A DNA stretch of 64,000 nucleotides, taken from NCBI GenBank assembly GCA_000531095.1, contig HG799465.1, positions 333,900-397,899 of the forward strand, written 5' to 3'. This DNA is from Gemmata massiliana (GTDB lineage: Bacteria; Planctomycetota; Planctomycetia; Gemmatales; Gemmataceae). This document shows, in pieces, positions 37,049 to 46,832 of this stretch (positions within the stretch are counted from its first letter, which is position 1; every line of letters starts with the position of its first letter). Position numbers and translations under genes: made by a program. A model generated the notes under the pieces. That model saw nothing but the letters and a program-made list of their open reading frames with translations. It was not told where the DNA came from and did not search any database.

Positions 37049-37885
37049 TCAGCTCTTCTGCTCGGTCGCGAGCAGTTTCTTCTTGCGGTGGACACCGCCG
37101 GCGTAGCCGTGGAGCTTGCCGTCGGTGCCGATGACGCGGTGGCACGGCACGATCACCGCGACCGGGTTGGTCGCACACGCCCGGGCCACGGCCCGCGCCG
37201 CGGTCGGGGCGCCGATCGCTTCGGCCACTTCGCGGTAGCTCCGCGTTTCGCCGTAGGGGATCGCGAGCAGTGCGTCCCACACGCGCCGCTGGAACGCGGT
37301 CGCGCGCACGTCGAGCGGGAGTTCGATGTGCGGTTGGTCGCCGGCGAGGTGCCGTTGCAGTTCCGTGAGCCACGGCTCCAGCTCGCCGTCATTGCGAGCA
37401 ACGGCCGCGGCGGGGAACTCGGCCCGGAGCGCGGTTTCGGCCTGCGTGACGCTGTCCGCGAAACTCAGCCAGCAGATCCCCTTCTCCGTTGCGGCCAGAA
37501 GCACCCAACCCAGGTCGCACTTCGCCGTGGTGAACCGGATCGCGACCGGGCCGCCCTTCTGGTACTGGCCCGGGGTCATGCCGAGTTGGTCCGCAGCGCG
37601 CTCGTAGAGCCGGCTACTGGACCCGTACCCGGCCGCGGTCATGGCGGTCGTCACGGTATCCCCTCCCCTAAGTTTCGTTTTGAGCCGGTCGAGCCGGCAG
37701 GCGTCCGCGAACCGGCGCGGGCTAAGGCCGACGACCCGTTTGAACACCCGCTGGAGGTGCGCGGGGCTGAGACCGGCTTGCTTCCCCAGATGAGAGAGCG
37801 TTAGCGGCGTTTCGAGATTGGCACGAATGTAGTCGCACAGATCGGCGACGAGCGAAACGGTATCGGGATCAGCGACGGTCGGCAT
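37049..37885 (-). CDS. AraC-HTH fused to O6-alkylguanine-DNA alkyltransferase (Ada-like, lacking the N-terminal Ada domain)
   Basis: 278 residues. Residues 10-100 are an AraC-type double HTH (LSHLGKQAGLSPAHLQRVFKRVVGLSPRRFAD). Residues 105-275 are the alkyltransferase: ATAFQRRVWDALLAIPYGETRSY and the acceptor PCHRV with Cys248. The enzyme removes O6-methyl groups from guanine in a suicide transfer. Compared with E. coli Ada, the ~90-residue phosphotriester-sensing domain with its zinc-bound Cys is absent, so the usual methylation switch cannot work. GGAGGT lies 6 bases before the ATG at 37885. Confidence 0.9.
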   Translation of the reverse strand: MPTVADPDTVSLVADLCDYIRANLETPLTLSHLGKQAGLSPAHLQRVFKRVVGLSPRRFADACRLDRLKTKLRGGDTVTTAMTAAGYGSSSRLYERAADQLGMTPGQYQKGGPVAIRFTTAKCDLGWVLLAATEKGICWLSFADSVTQAETALRAEFPAAAVARNDGELEPWLTELQRHLAGDQPHIELPLDVRATAFQRRVWDALLAIPYGETRSYREVAEAIGAPTAARAVARACATNPVAVIVPCHRVIGTDGKLHGYAGGVHRKKKLLATEQKS

Positions 37886-38028
37886 CGCGGTACCTCCGTG
37901 CTCACGATACCGCGGTGTGCGAGCGCGGGACTATCCGGTTCTTGCGCCCGACGAGAAATATGTGGCGCGATCGAGGTGAAGCTCGAGTACCAGTGGCACG
38001 AGGCAAATACGCCTTCACGGGAAAAACA

Positions 38029-38098
38029 CACCCGCTCGTTAGCACTTGCGGTTCGCCAAGAACCTTCCGAGCGAACCGCAAGTGCTAACGAGCGGGTG
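38029..38098. repeat. large palindromic repeat, copy A
   Basis: Two 28-base arms (38029-38056 and 38071-38098) are perfect reverse complements around a 14-base loop. The arms begin CACCCGCTCGTTAGCACT and close with GCGGTTCGC. Similar elements lie at 52031-52098 and, decayed, at 52281-52336. It lies between the divergent alkyltransferase upstream region and the 3' end of the propeller gene. Possibly a REP-like or terminator element. Confidence 0.9.
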
Positions 38099-38116
38099 GA
38101 GGAATGCGCCCGACTG

Positions 38117-39904
38117 TTACGGCTTCTTCGGCTCCGAATCACTATTGGCCCCGGGATCTTTCTTCGGTTCCGGGTTCTTCTTCGGCTCCGGATCTTTCTT
38201 CGGCTCGCTCTCCGCACCCTTGCCGGATTGCGTGCCCACACCGGTCACGTTGGCCCGGTTCACGTCGGGCGGCGGCCAGATGGTCACCGGCTTGGCGTAC
38301 TTGGCGGCCGCGTCCCGGAGGCACACGATCAGCCCGTTATCGGCCGCGAGGTACACACGGTCCGACGCTGTGTTCACGATGTTGATGTTGAAATCGCTGA
38401 AGTTGGCCGACCCGAGCGGTACCGATTTCTGGCGCGCCGGGTCGGTGGGGCGCTTCGCGTCGTACACCAGGAACCGGCCCTGACGGTCGCGGATGTAAAC
38501 GAGTTCCTCGTTCGCCCCGATGACCCGGTCCGCGCCGTTGTCCGAGCGCCAAACGATGTCGCCGGTGGCGCGATCCAGGCACACGACACCGGTGTTGTCG
38601 CCGGCCGCGTAGAGGTGCGTTTTCGTGACGAACGGGGAGTGGTTGTTGAGGCCCCCGGGGTTGGCGCGCCACTTGGGCGAGATCCCGCTGGCCAGGTTCC
38701 CGCCCGTCGCGTCGAGCGCGATCAGGGTGCCGTTGGAGAACGGCACGTAGTGGGTCGTTCCGCTCGCGACGGGCGCGGCCGGGATCGAAGACATGAGCCG
38801 CTCGCTCACCGCCGGCCGCTCCACCTTCTCCACCTTCTCGTCCTGGCGCGGCTTCCCGAGCGCGAAGATCACGTTATCGTCGGTCACCCCCCACACCCGC
38901 GTTTGCGTGAGCGTCAGCGGGTACAGGACCCGGGTGCTCAGCCCGTACTCCATCTGCAGAGCGGGCCCAACCGCCTTCGGGCGCAGGTCGCTCAGGAGCA
39001 GCGCACCGGCAACAGACGACGGGATGGTGCTCAGCGACGCCGATTGCTGAATGTACCGCCCCGACTCGCTCTGGATGCGGTACGGCTGCCGCAGCGACGG
39101 GACCACGCTGAGCGACGGGGCCGGCGCCCGGTTGTCGAGCGAGTACGGCGGGGTGATGCTCGGGAGCGCGCTCAGCGACGGGGTCTTCGACCCGCCCCCC
39201 CCGCCCACGGTCGCCCCGTTGGGGCGACCCACGGTCCGGGGCTCGAACGTATCACTCGGCACCGGATTCGTACCGGGGGCGTATCGGCCGAGCAGGTCGT
39301 CGACCGGGTTCGTACCCGCCCTCGTCGCGCCCTGTTTGAGCGGGTCGTTCTCGACCCGGGTCGGGCCGCTCGGGGTAATCGGCGGGGGCGTTTTGAACAC
39401 CGCGATGCGGTGCGCGCCCACGTTCCCGGATCGCACGCCCAGAACGCAGTACACGGCCCAGTTGTCCGCGACCAGCCCGGTGGTCGGCGTGCTCCCGAGT
39501 TCCGCCACGAACTCCGTGACCCCGGTGTAACGGTAAAAAGCGTACAGCTTGGTGACGTGGGCGCAGAACACGAAGTTCTCATTGGCCGCGACCGGGAACG
39601 CGGTCCAGGGCGTGCCGTTGCCCAGTTGCGCGGTCCACTGCACGCGCCCGGTGCGCGCGTCGATGGCGGCGAGCGTCCCGGCCCGCGTCTGCACGAACAC
39701 CTGGTCGCCGATCGTCTGGACCTGCGAGAGCGTGTCGCGGTTGCCCTCGACCGGGACCACCACGCTCCACTCGGTGCGGAGGTTCAGCCGGTCGAGCGCC
39801 GCCTTCTCCGGCGGGACCGCCTTCGAGTACACGCTGTTCTGTTGGGCCGGGGCGGAGCCGGCCGCGAGTGCGAGGCCGACGACCGCGGCGAAACGATGCC
39901 ACAT
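38117..39904 (-). CDS. exported PQQ-like beta-propeller protein with Lys-Pro-Glu tail
   Basis: 595 residues. Signal peptide MWHRFAAVVGLALAAGSAPAQQ. Repeats of the PQQ-enzyme type (ALDATGGNLASGISPKW, CLDRATGDIVWRSD, AIDARTGRVQWTAQLG) build a propeller like BamB; a 120-residue Pro/Ser linker interrupts it (about 160-290). The C-terminus is a run of EPKK-D/N-P repeats, encoded by a short tandem DNA repeat at about 38126-38210. No PQQ-ligand set or haem motif is evident, so it is probably a non-enzymatic propeller. GGAG precedes the ATG by about 8 bases. Confidence 0.82.
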   Translation of the reverse strand: MWHRFAAVVGLALAAGSAPAQQNSVYSKAVPPEKAALDRLNLRTEWSVVVPVEGNRDTLSQVQTIGDQVFVQTRAGTLAAIDARTGRVQWTAQLGNGTPWTAFPVAANENFVFCAHVTKLYAFYRYTGVTEFVAELGSTPTTGLVADNWAVYCVLGVRSGNVGAHRIAVFKTPPPITPSGPTRVENDPLKQGATRAGTNPVDDLLGRYAPGTNPVPSDTFEPRTVGRPNGATVGGGGGSKTPSLSALPSITPPYSLDNRAPAPSLSVVPSLRQPYRIQSESGRYIQQSASLSTIPSSVAGALLLSDLRPKAVGPALQMEYGLSTRVLYPLTLTQTRVWGVTDDNVIFALGKPRQDEKVEKVERPAVSERLMSSIPAAPVASGTTHYVPFSNGTLIALDATGGNLASGISPKWRANPGGLNNHSPFVTKTHLYAAGDNTGVVCLDRATGDIVWRSDNGADRVIGANEELVYIRDRQGRFLVYDAKRPTDPARQKSVPLGSANFSDFNINIVNTASDRVYLAADNGLIVCLRDAAAKYAKPVTIWPPPDVNRANVTGVGTQSGKGAESEPKKDPEPKKNPEPKKDPGANSDSEPKKP

Positions 39905-40043
39905 AGATGCGACTCCGGTGCGGCGGGCACGAAACTTAACTTTTAGTCTAACAGCGCCCGGCCGCGAACGTGAGCGCCGAACCGCGCGAACGGCCGACGA
40001 AGAATCCGAAGTTGGTGCGGGTGGCGCCGGTTGTGCGGGCCGG

Positions 40044-40556
40044 TCACTTCTTGCCCAACTCGCGTTTCCGGCGGAAGAAGTCGGTGAGGAGCGCGGAGCA
40101 CCGGTCGGCGAGTACGCCGCCGACGACCTCGGCCCGGTGGTTCAACCGCGGGTCACTCGCGATCTGGTAGAGCGTGTGGCAGGCTCCGGCCTTCGGGTCG
40201 GTGCAACCGTACACCACCATCGGCACCCGGGCCTGAACGATCCCCCCGGCGCACATCGGGCACGGTTCGAGTGTGACGTACAGGATGCACTTCTCCAGCC
40301 GCCACGACTTGAGCGCGGTGGCGGCCTGCGTGAGCGCGATCATCTCCGCGTGCGCGGTCGGGTCTTTGAGTTGCTCGCGCATGTTGTGCGCCTGCCCGAT
40401 CGCCCCCAACTCCGGGTGAATGATGACCGCCCCGACCGGCACCTCGTCCTCCTGGGCGGCGGTGCCGGCCTCGGCGAGCGCGGTTTCCATGTGGTGAACG
40501 TGGAACGGGTGCGCCGGGTCGGTGAACGCGAGGTCGAACGGGTTGAGTGAGTTCAT
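40044..40556 (-). CDS. tadA: nucleoside/tRNA adenosine deaminase family protein (TadA-like)
   Basis: 170 residues. The zinc-deaminase motifs are present: HAE at 69-71 (TAHAEMIAL) and PCPMC with Cys99 and Cys102, plus the VPVGAVII strand. These fit TadA, which converts A34 to inosine in tRNA-Arg, though guanine deaminase relatives share the motifs. The ATG at 40556 is the first before the conserved helix. Same strand as the dehydrogenase gene, 101 bases downstream of its stop. Confidence 0.85.
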   Translation of the reverse strand: MNSLNPFDLAFTDPAHPFHVHHMETALAEAGTAAQEDEVPVGAVIIHPELGAIGQAHNMREQLKDPTAHAEMIALTQAATALKSWRLEKCILYVTLEPCPMCAGGIVQARVPMVVYGCTDPKAGACHTLYQIASDPRLNHRAEVVGGVLADRCSALLTDFFRRKRELGKK

Positions 40557-40657
40557 GCGGTAACGAGCTGCGATAACTAAACGGTGTCGGGCACGGCCAA
40601 CGCGGTTCGTTGGCTGTGCTCCGAACCTGTGAATGCCTTTGTAGGCGCGAAGTGGGG

Positions 40658-42832
40658 CTACTTCACCAGTTCGTTGAGCGTGTAGTACGCCTCCGGGTGG
40701 AGTACGGGTTCGCCGGCGCGGGACTTCGGACCGTCGAGACGGAACTCGTACACGCGACCCTTCTTCAGCCCGCCCACCGGAACGGTGAGTGTCTTGCCGT
40801 CCTTCGAGAGCACCGCGGCACCGACCTTCTCGGCGCGGGTGTCCACTTCCGGACCGCCGTAGTCGCTCTTGTAGGCGTAGGTGTACGAACTCACCGACAC
40901 GGGCTGTTGCCCGAGCGTCTTCGGGTCTAGCGGCTTGGTGAACGTGAGCGCGAAGCCGTTTTTCGTCAGGTTGATGTGGTGGATGTCGCACGGTTCGACG
41001 CCCGTGTACGCGATCCGCTGGAGGCCGTAGGGCTTGCCGCCGAGCGAGCCCCACCCGCGGTTCGTCTGCCCCGCGAACAGGCTCCCGTCCGGCGCGAAGC
41101 ACAGCCGGTTCACCCCGCACTGTAAGCCGCTCCGGAACGGGAAGCACGCGCCCTGGTACACGCCGTTCACTTGTTCCAGCGCCACGCGCATTACGACGGC
41201 GTTCGTCTGGTCCCCGACGAAGCACTGGCCCGCGTAGGGACCGAACTTACCCTCCGTGGTGTCCCAGATCGGTTCGCTGACGGACTTCCCCATGCGCCCG
41301 TAGGGGAACCAGATGCACGGCGGGTCCAGGTCCGGGTACACCGGCGACGGGCGCACCCACGGGATCGTGCGCCCGAGGTCGTTCCACTTCTTCTGCGAAG
41401 GCTGCGTCCCGTCGTACCACATCCCGCTCGCGACCTTCTCCGGCATCTTCCCTGCAAACGGCGAGTCCTTCACCCACCGCAACCCGGCCGGGTGCCCGTA
41501 GAACGCGCCCTTTCTGAGGTGGTGCATCTTGTTCGTCACCGACCACTCGCCCTGGTTGTCGCAATAAAAGAGTTCGCCGTCCGGCGCGAAGTTGATGCCG
41601 TTGGGCGAGCGCAGGCCGCAAGCAAAGGGCTCCATTTTGCCCTCGGGCGAGACCTTCACACACCACCCGCGCCACGGGGCCTTCGACTGGTGCCCGCCGC
41701 CGAACCCGACGTTGAGCGTGATGAAGAAATTCCCCTGTTTGTCGCGCGCGGGGCCGAAGGCGTACTCGTGGTAGTCCCCCGATACGCCCCACTTGTCGCA
41801 CACGGTCTGGTACTCGTCCGCGCGCCCGTCGCCGTCCGCGTCGATGAGCTTCGTCAGTTCGGGGCGCTGGATCACGAACACCGTGTTGTTGGACTCGACG
41901 AACATCCCGAGCGCTTCGTGCATCCCGGTCGCGAACTTCGTCATTTTGATGTCGGCGAGGTTCGGCGCGGTCGGGTTGTGGATCAGGTACACGTCCCCAC
42001 GCCGCGTGCAAGCGAGTAGCTTCCCGTCCGGCCGGAACGCCAGCCCGCCCACTTCCAGCACGCAGTCGTTCGCGAGGGGAACCGTGTCGATCCGGTACGA
42101 TGCGGCTTCGTTCTTCGCGGCCGCCTGCGCGGACTCGACGACGCTCTTGGACGGGAAGTCGCGGTCGAGGCGCTTGCGGATCGTTTCCGGCACGATGTCG
42201 GGCAGTTCCGGGTTCACGTACACGGCCCACCCGCCCGCCTCCTGGCACACCTTGATGAGCAGTTCGTTGGTACCGGCCTTGATCTCGGCCACCGCCAAGT
42301 CCTGGTCCGGAGCGGCCCCGCGGAAGTGGGCCTCGTGCAGCACGCGCTTGCCGTTCACGAACACGCTGATGGTGTCGTCGCTCCCGAGCGAGACGGGGAG
42401 CTTGAACGCCTTGGGCGACTCGAACGTGTGGTAGAGGTAAACCACCGCGTCCGTCGTCACGTCCGGGAACAGTTTCTGGAGGTTGATGACCTTGCCCAAC
42501 CGGAACGTGTCGTACTCCTTCCAGGTCACTTTTGCGTCGGACTTGCCCACGTAGGTCGCCTTCAGATCGACCTTCTTTTCGGGCGGGAACGCGAAGTCGA
42601 ACCCGGTCTTGTTGGTGTTGTCGAACGGTCCCGCGAAATACCACTTGCCTTCGAGTGTTGGTAACTTGTGCGCCGCGAGCGTGGCGCGCACGCTGTCCGG
42701 GCGGTTACCCTTATTCACGTACTCGCCCGCGGGTTCCTTTGCCGGTTGTGCCGCGGGAACGAGCGCCTGGGAGGGAACGAGAGCGACACCGGCCACTAGC
42801 GCGGCCGTGAGGAACGAATACAGGCGCGTCAT
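40658..42832 (-). CDS. exported sorbosone/glucose dehydrogenase-like propeller protein without haem domain
   Basis: 724 residues. Signal peptide ([21 protein letters not shown]). Residues 60-210 resemble a carbohydrate-binding jelly roll ([47 protein letters not shown]). Residues 260-720 are the PVC dehydrogenase propeller type ([57 protein letters not shown]). No CxxCH is present, unlike the protein at 1460-5544. Likely a periplasmic sugar-related protein. ATG at 42832 has GGAG 6 bases upstream. Confidence 0.82.
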   Translation of the reverse strand: MTRLYSFLTAALVAGVALVPSQALVPAAQPAKEPAGEYVNKGNRPDSVRATLAAHKLPTLEGKWYFAGPFDNTNKTGFDFAFPPEKKVDLKATYVGKSDAKVTWKEYDTFRLGKVINLQKLFPDVTTDAVVYLYHTFESPKAFKLPVSLGSDDTISVFVNGKRVLHEAHFRGAAPDQDLAVAEIKAGTNELLIKVCQEAGGWAVYVNPELPDIVPETIRKRLDRDFPSKSVVESAQAAAKNEAASYRIDTVPLANDCVLEVGGLAFRPDGKLLACTRRGDVYLIHNPTAPNLADIKMTKFATGMHEALGMFVESNNTVFVIQRPELTKLIDADGDGRADEYQTVCDKWGVSGDYHEYAFGPARDKQGNFFITLNVGFGGGHQSKAPWRGWCVKVSPEGKMEPFACGLRSPNGINFAPDGELFYCDNQGEWSVTNKMHHLRKGAFYGHPAGLRWVKDSPFAGKMPEKVASGMWYDGTQPSQKKWNDLGRTIPWVRPSPVYPDLDPPCIWFPYGRMGKSVSEPIWDTTEGKFGPYAGQCFVGDQTNAVVMRVALEQVNGVYQGACFPFRSGLQCGVNRLCFAPDGSLFAGQTNRGWGSLGGKPYGLQRIAYTGVEPCDIHHINLTKNGFALTFTKPLDPKTLGQQPVSVSSYTYAYKSDYGGPEVDTRAEKVGAAVLSKDGKTLTVPVGGLKKGRVYEFRLDGPKSRAGEPVLHPEAYYTLNELVK

Positions 42833-42891
42833 CGCGGCTCCGGGACGTGTGCGCGTGGCGGGATGCTTGAGGTGAAACCGAGTGTACCCGG

Positions 42892-43617
42892 TTAGAACCG
42901 GCTCCACAACCGAGCGAATTCGGCGGTGAACGCAGCAATCAGGCTCGCGTCGGCGGTATCGACGATGTTCTCGAAGTTCAGATCGGCCGCGCCGCGGGTC
43001 CAGTTGTAGCTGCCGTTCAGGAGTCGCGCGCCGTCGAAGATCGCGAACTTGTGGTGCATGTGCCCGTTGAGCCCGGTGTCCGCGCGCCCGTGCATGTCAT
43101 CGGTCTTCACGGCGATACCGGCTTCGCGGAACTTCTGAATATCCGAGCCGGCGTCGTGCTGTTTCTCATTGTCCGTGATGACGCGCACGACCACTTTGCG
43201 CCGGTGCGCGTCGAGGATCGCGCGCGAAATGCGGTCGTCTGTGATCGTGAACACGCACACGTCCGCGGTCCGGCGGCACTGGCTGAAGCGGTGAACGATT
43301 TGCTGGAGGCACTGTTCGCCCGGCGCGAAGAACACCTCATCTTGCCCGGCCGCGGGCACACCAGACGCTTGAACGGCCGGAGCGAGCGGCGCGAGCACCT
43401 TCATCACGTCTTCGAGCCACTCCACCAGTTCGGCCGACGCGGGATCGGCGATCGCCCGGCGCACGACCTCGAACGCAGCGTGCCGAACCAGTCCGCGGTG
43501 CTGGTCAGTCTTCACGTTCTTCGCGAGCCAGTCCGTGAGCGCGGATTTCTCACCGCCGGAGAGCTTGCGGTCGGCGAGCGATTGCGTGAAGAAGCGGTCG
43601 AGGTCTTCGGGGTTCAT
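42892..43617 (-). CDS. phospholipase D-like nuclease domain protein
   Basis: 241 residues. One HKD motif (H188-x-K190-x4-D195, followed by NGSYNWT) lies in the C-terminal half, so the protein probably works as a dimer, as Nuc-type endonucleases do. The N-terminal 90 residues are helical and unassigned. No signal peptide. The ATG at 43617 is the first before the helical part; a TTG 42 bases upstream is an alternative and neither has a good ribosome-binding site. It might act on nucleic acid or phospholipid; the small single-HKD form favours nuclease. Confidence 0.78.
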   Translation of the reverse strand: MNPEDLDRFFTQSLADRKLSGGEKSALTDWLAKNVKTDQHRGLVRHAAFEVVRRAIADPASAELVEWLEDVMKVLAPLAPAVQASGVPAAGQDEVFFAPGEQCLQQIVHRFSQCRRTADVCVFTITDDRISRAILDAHRRKVVVRVITDNEKQHDAGSDIQKFREAGIAVKTDDMHGRADTGLNGHMHHKFAIFDGARLLNGSYNWTRGAADLNFENIVDTADASLIAAFTAEFARLWSRF

Positions 43618-43665
43618 ACGGGTACGGTTGTTCTTCGCGGGTTTGGTCCGCCGGGTCAATTTAGC

Positions 43666-44127
43666 TCAGATAACCGATGAATCCGTGTTACGACATATTT
43701 CAAAAGAGGCCCAACGACGCGGTACACATTTGAGCCAAACGTGAAGCCCAAGATAGTCATCTTCGTGCGCCACGCCGGGTCTTGGTAGCTCCAGGCACCT
43801 GCACATCACGCCGATCAGAAACAAATCCGGATCACGGTAAGCAGTGTACGACTCACCACCAATGTAGTATGTCCCGGTCAAACGACCGAGGTGCGGAAAG
43901 CCATCCTCTTCACCATCAAAAACTAACCGCGGATCGTTTAGATATGATTCGATTTCGCGATGGACCGCCCGAAGCATTTTGCTCCGGTGCCGCTGAATCG
44001 CCGCGAACTCGGCGACCGTGACAACAGAGATGTGAAGGCCGGGTTGCGCCGCCCACTCCGGAGGCGCAACCCGGCTCAGTCGAAACTTTGCCACTCGTGC
44101 GTCCTCCGTTGCACCACGAACCGCCAC
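43666..44127 (-). CDS. hypothetical protein coupled to polyprenyl synthase
   Basis: 153 residues from a GTG lying 4 bases after the polyprenyl synthase stop, with GGGAG inside the end of that gene acting as ribosome-binding site. Soluble, no signal; an RLSRVAPPEW start, a charged middle (AIQRHRSKMLRAVHREIESYL) and an acidic/aromatic end (GVAHEDDYLGLHVWL). Family not recognised. The close spacing suggests it is made with the synthase. Confidence 0.6.
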   Translation of the reverse strand: MAVRGATEDARVAKFRLSRVAPPEWAAQPGLHISVVTVAEFAAIQRHRSKMLRAVHREIESYLNDPRLVFDGEEDGFPHLGRLTGTYYIGGESYTAYRDPDLFLIGVMCRCLELPRPGVAHEDDYLGLHVWLKCVPRRWASFEICRNTDSSVI

Positions 44128-44131
44128 ATTT

Positions 44132-45181
44132 TTACTTCTCCCGGCGGATGCTCCACTCGGCGATCGCTTCCAGGATCGCGCGGCACTCGTTGCGCGGGAG
44201 GCACTCCAATTCTTGCTTCGCGGCGCGGGCGAGTTCCTCAGCCCGTCGCTTGGCAAATGCAATGGATTGCGTCTTCTCTAGAGCTTGCAGGACACGAACT
44301 CCAAGCCCCTCCGCATTGGTACGGATCGCGTCGCGGAGCTTCGCGGACTCGGTCGGCGCGAGGCGGTTCAGGCAGTGGATGACCGGGAGCGTGAGTTTCT
44401 GCTGTTCGAGGTCGGTACCGAGGGTCTTGCCCGCCGCGTCCTCGGTGCCCACGAGGTCGAGCAGGTCGTCCGCGATCTGGAACGCCAGCCCCAGCGACCG
44501 CCCGTAGTTCCCGAGCTTTGCTGCCACGTCCTCGGACGCGCCCGCGTAGAGCGCCCCGAGCCGCCCGCAGCACTCGGTCAGGGCCGCGGTCTTGCCATCG
44601 ATGATGGCGAAGTAGTCGGTCTCGGTCAGTTCGAGGTTCCCGCGCTCGGTGACCTGCCGGAGTTCCCCGGCGCACACGCGGTTGGTCACTTCGCCCGTAA
44701 TCTGGCACGCGCGCCCGTCGACCGTGCTGGTCAGGTGGAAGGCGTGCGTGAACAGCATGTCACCGAGCAGAATGCTGACCTTGTTGCCCCACCCGAAGTT
44801 GACCGTGGGGGCGTGCCGGCGCATGTCGGCCTCGTCGAGCACGTCGTCGTGAACGAGGGTCGCGGTGTGGATCATCTCCATCGCCGCGGCGAGCGTGTGG
44901 TGCGCGGGCGCGATCTTCCCGACCGCTTTGGCCGTGAGGAGCAATAGCGCCGGGCGGAGCCGCTTCCCGCGGTAGTGTTTGAGGTGCTCGATGAGTGGCC
45001 CGAACGGGCCGCGGTGGGGCGCCAGCGTGCTGTCGAAGATGCGTTCGGCTTCTGCAATATCAGCCGCGACCGGGGCGAACGCCAAACCCGCGGCCTTCGA
45101 GCCGGATCGGTGAGTGGGATCGATCCCCGGAGCGGTTCCGCCAGTAGTAGCGGGCGAAACGGTTGCCATTGCGGTCCCCAT
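44132..45181 (-). CDS. polyprenyl diphosphate synthase (IspB/hepS type)
   Basis: 349 residues. Both aspartate-rich motifs for Mg-diphosphate binding are present: HDDVLDEAD near 112 and QIADDLLD near 236, together with GKRLRPALLLLT and the conserved GEVTNRVCAGELRQ segment. The enzyme extends FPP/GGPP with IPP to make the quinone side chain. The ATG at 45181 has GGGAGGG 7 bases upstream; longer readings overlap toward moaC without coding sense. Its gene lies 107 bases downstream of moaC on the same strand. Confidence 0.93.
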   Translation of the reverse strand: MGTAMATVSPATTGGTAPGIDPTHRSGSKAAGLAFAPVAADIAEAERIFDSTLAPHRGPFGPLIEHLKHYRGKRLRPALLLLTAKAVGKIAPAHHTLAAAMEMIHTATLVHDDVLDEADMRRHAPTVNFGWGNKVSILLGDMLFTHAFHLTSTVDGRACQITGEVTNRVCAGELRQVTERGNLELTETDYFAIIDGKTAALTECCGRLGALYAGASEDVAAKLGNYGRSLGLAFQIADDLLDLVGTEDAAGKTLGTDLEQQKLTLPVIHCLNRLAPTESAKLRDAIRTNAEGLGVRVLQALEKTQSIAFAKRRAEELARAAKQELECLPRNECRAILEAIAEWSIRREK

Positions 45182-45288
45182 CGCGCGGCCCTCCCGCATT
45201 TCCGGTGCGTGCCGCAACCCGGAAAGCATACGCCCGTGATGCCGACCGTCAATTGCAACCGCGGGCACGACTCCCGGGTCGCACGGAG

Positions 45289-45768
45289 TTACGCCGGGTC
45301 GCGAACGAAGTGTCCGCTCTTCCCGCCGTCCTTCTCTTCCAGCCGGACCGCCTCGATCACCATCGCGCGGTCGGCGGCTTTGCACATGTCGTACACCGTC
45401 AGGGCTGCTACGGTAACCGCAGTCAGGGCCTCCATTTCAACACCCGTTCGGGCGAAAACCGTGACCGCGGACTCGATCCGCAGCGAATCCCCAGTCGGGA
45501 ACGTGAAATCGAGTTTCACGGACGTCAGCGGGAGCGGGTGGCACAGCGGGATCAGGTCGGCGGTCTTCTTCGCCGCCATGATCCCCGCGAGCCGGGCCAC
45601 TTCGAGCACGTCACCCTTGGAAACTTGCTTGTCCCGAATGAGGGCGAGCGTGGTCGGCAGCATGCGCACGACCGCCGACGCCCGGGCCACGCGGTGCGTT
45701 TCGGCCTTCGCACCGACATCGACCATACGGGACGCGCCGGACTCGTCGAAATGCGACAGTGTGGACAT
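45289..45768 (-). CDS. moaC: cyclic pyranopterin monophosphate synthase MoaC
   Basis: 159 residues, full length. Conserved blocks [58 protein letters not shown] and the terminal KSG are all there. It converts the cyclised GTP intermediate to cPMP in molybdopterin synthesis, working after MoaA, which is not in the window. ATG at 45768 begins the family's usual N-terminus. Confidence 0.96.
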   Translation of the reverse strand: MSTLSHFDESGASRMVDVGAKAETHRVARASAVVRMLPTTLALIRDKQVSKGDVLEVARLAGIMAAKKTADLIPLCHPLPLTSVKLDFTFPTGDSLRIESAVTVFARTGVEMEALTAVTVAALTVYDMCKAADRAMVIEAVRLEEKDGGKSGHFVRDPA

Positions 45769-45828
45769 GGCACCACTTGTAACGCGAGACATCCGCAAAT
45801 GCGCCAACTGAACCGAACCCGTGCCATT

Positions 45829-46728
45829 TTATGGTTTTACGGGCGGTAGCAGCCGCGCGCCGCGTTCGCCACTGGACGGCGCGGGGGTGGGAAGTTCTTC
45901 CGCGCCGGGTGGAATCGCGGGCGGTACGCCGGGGGGGGGCATTTCCGGGAAGACCGGCTGGCGCCCCCCTCCTCCACTTCCGGGCGGGGTCGGAATCGTG
46001 GGCACGCGCGGCCCCTCGGGACCAGACGGGTGCGGGTACGGTAGCACGTTTCCTCCACCGCCCCCCGCACGTGGCGGAGCGGGTGGTTTCACGGTAATAT
46101 CGCGATCCGCCTCGAACGTGCGACCGTCCGTGGTCACCAAGCGCACAGCGACCCGCACGCGGTCCGAACTCGGGAGCGTCTGCCACGGCACTGCGACGAA
46201 GTACCCCGTACTAATAAGGCCGCTTTTCCACGTCGGGCGGAGTTTGTCGGCCGAGATGTTCCACGACCCGATGGGGTTCTTCAGCCCCGCAGGGGTGATT
46301 TCCCACGCCGCGATCAGAGCCCGCGCCGGAACCTTCACCGCGGACCCGTCCTCGTCCCGCGGCACGATCACAACGAGTAGTCCCTCGTCACCGGGAACGC
46401 CGTCGTCATCGACGCCGCCGGTTCCGCGTGCGATCGCGAGTTCCTTCACCGGGAAGTACGCACTTCCCCCGGTGACCGCTCCGGGTTGCGGACCGGACGC
46501 AGGGGCGGGGCGCTGAGAGGCTTCATAAGCGCGAAGCAGGTTGCGTGACTGATCGAGAGCGGCCCGCGTGTCCGCGAGTTCTTTCTCGCGCGTGCGGATT
46601 TCCGCTTCGAGCAGGTCGTACCGGTTGTTGGTTTTGCAACCCGTGAGAAATGCGAACGTGATGCAGACGACCCCACCGGCCGCAACGCGGTGCGTGAACC
46701 AGCGCGGGTTCCGCCAGTGGTGTCGCAT
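45829..46728 (-). CDS. probable lipoprotein with coiled coil and Pro/Gly-rich tail
   Basis: 299 residues. After a basic start a hydrophobic stretch ends in FLTGC, a lipobox, with the Cys as the likely anchor. A coiled coil follows (LLEAEIRTREKELADTRAAL), then a beta-rich domain of about 110 residues (VVIVPRDEDGSAVKVPARAL, VRVAVRLVTTDGRTFEAD) and an 80-residue Pro/Gly tail. The ATG at 46728 has GGGAAG near. It follows clpP1 by 104 bases on the same strand. Similar planctomycete envelope lipoproteins have no known role. Confidence 0.68.
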   Translation of the reverse strand: MRHHWRNPRWFTHRVAAGGVVCITFAFLTGCKTNNRYDLLEAEIRTREKELADTRAALDQSRNLLRAYEASQRPAPASGPQPGAVTGGSAYFPVKELAIARGTGGVDDDGVPGDEGLLVVIVPRDEDGSAVKVPARALIAAWEITPAGLKNPIGSWNISADKLRPTWKSGLISTGYFVAVPWQTLPSSDRVRVAVRLVTTDGRTFEADRDITVKPPAPPRAGGGGGNVLPYPHPSGPEGPRVPTIPTPPGSGGGGRQPVFPEMPPPGVPPAIPPGAEELPTPAPSSGERGARLLPPVKP

Positions 46729-46832
46729 CCTGCTTCCCAAGAACCTAACCCCCTCCCCCTCCCGTTCTTCGAGAGGGGGCAGAACCAATTTTCTGTGCTC
46801 GCGCCGGTTCGGAACGAGGGGGGCGGTTCTCC

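Noticed and set aside
38029-38098. CIRCE-like heat-shock operator
   Set aside because: The arm contains TTAGCACT, like a CIRCE half site, but the two halves are not spaced by 9 bases, and no chaperone gene follows.
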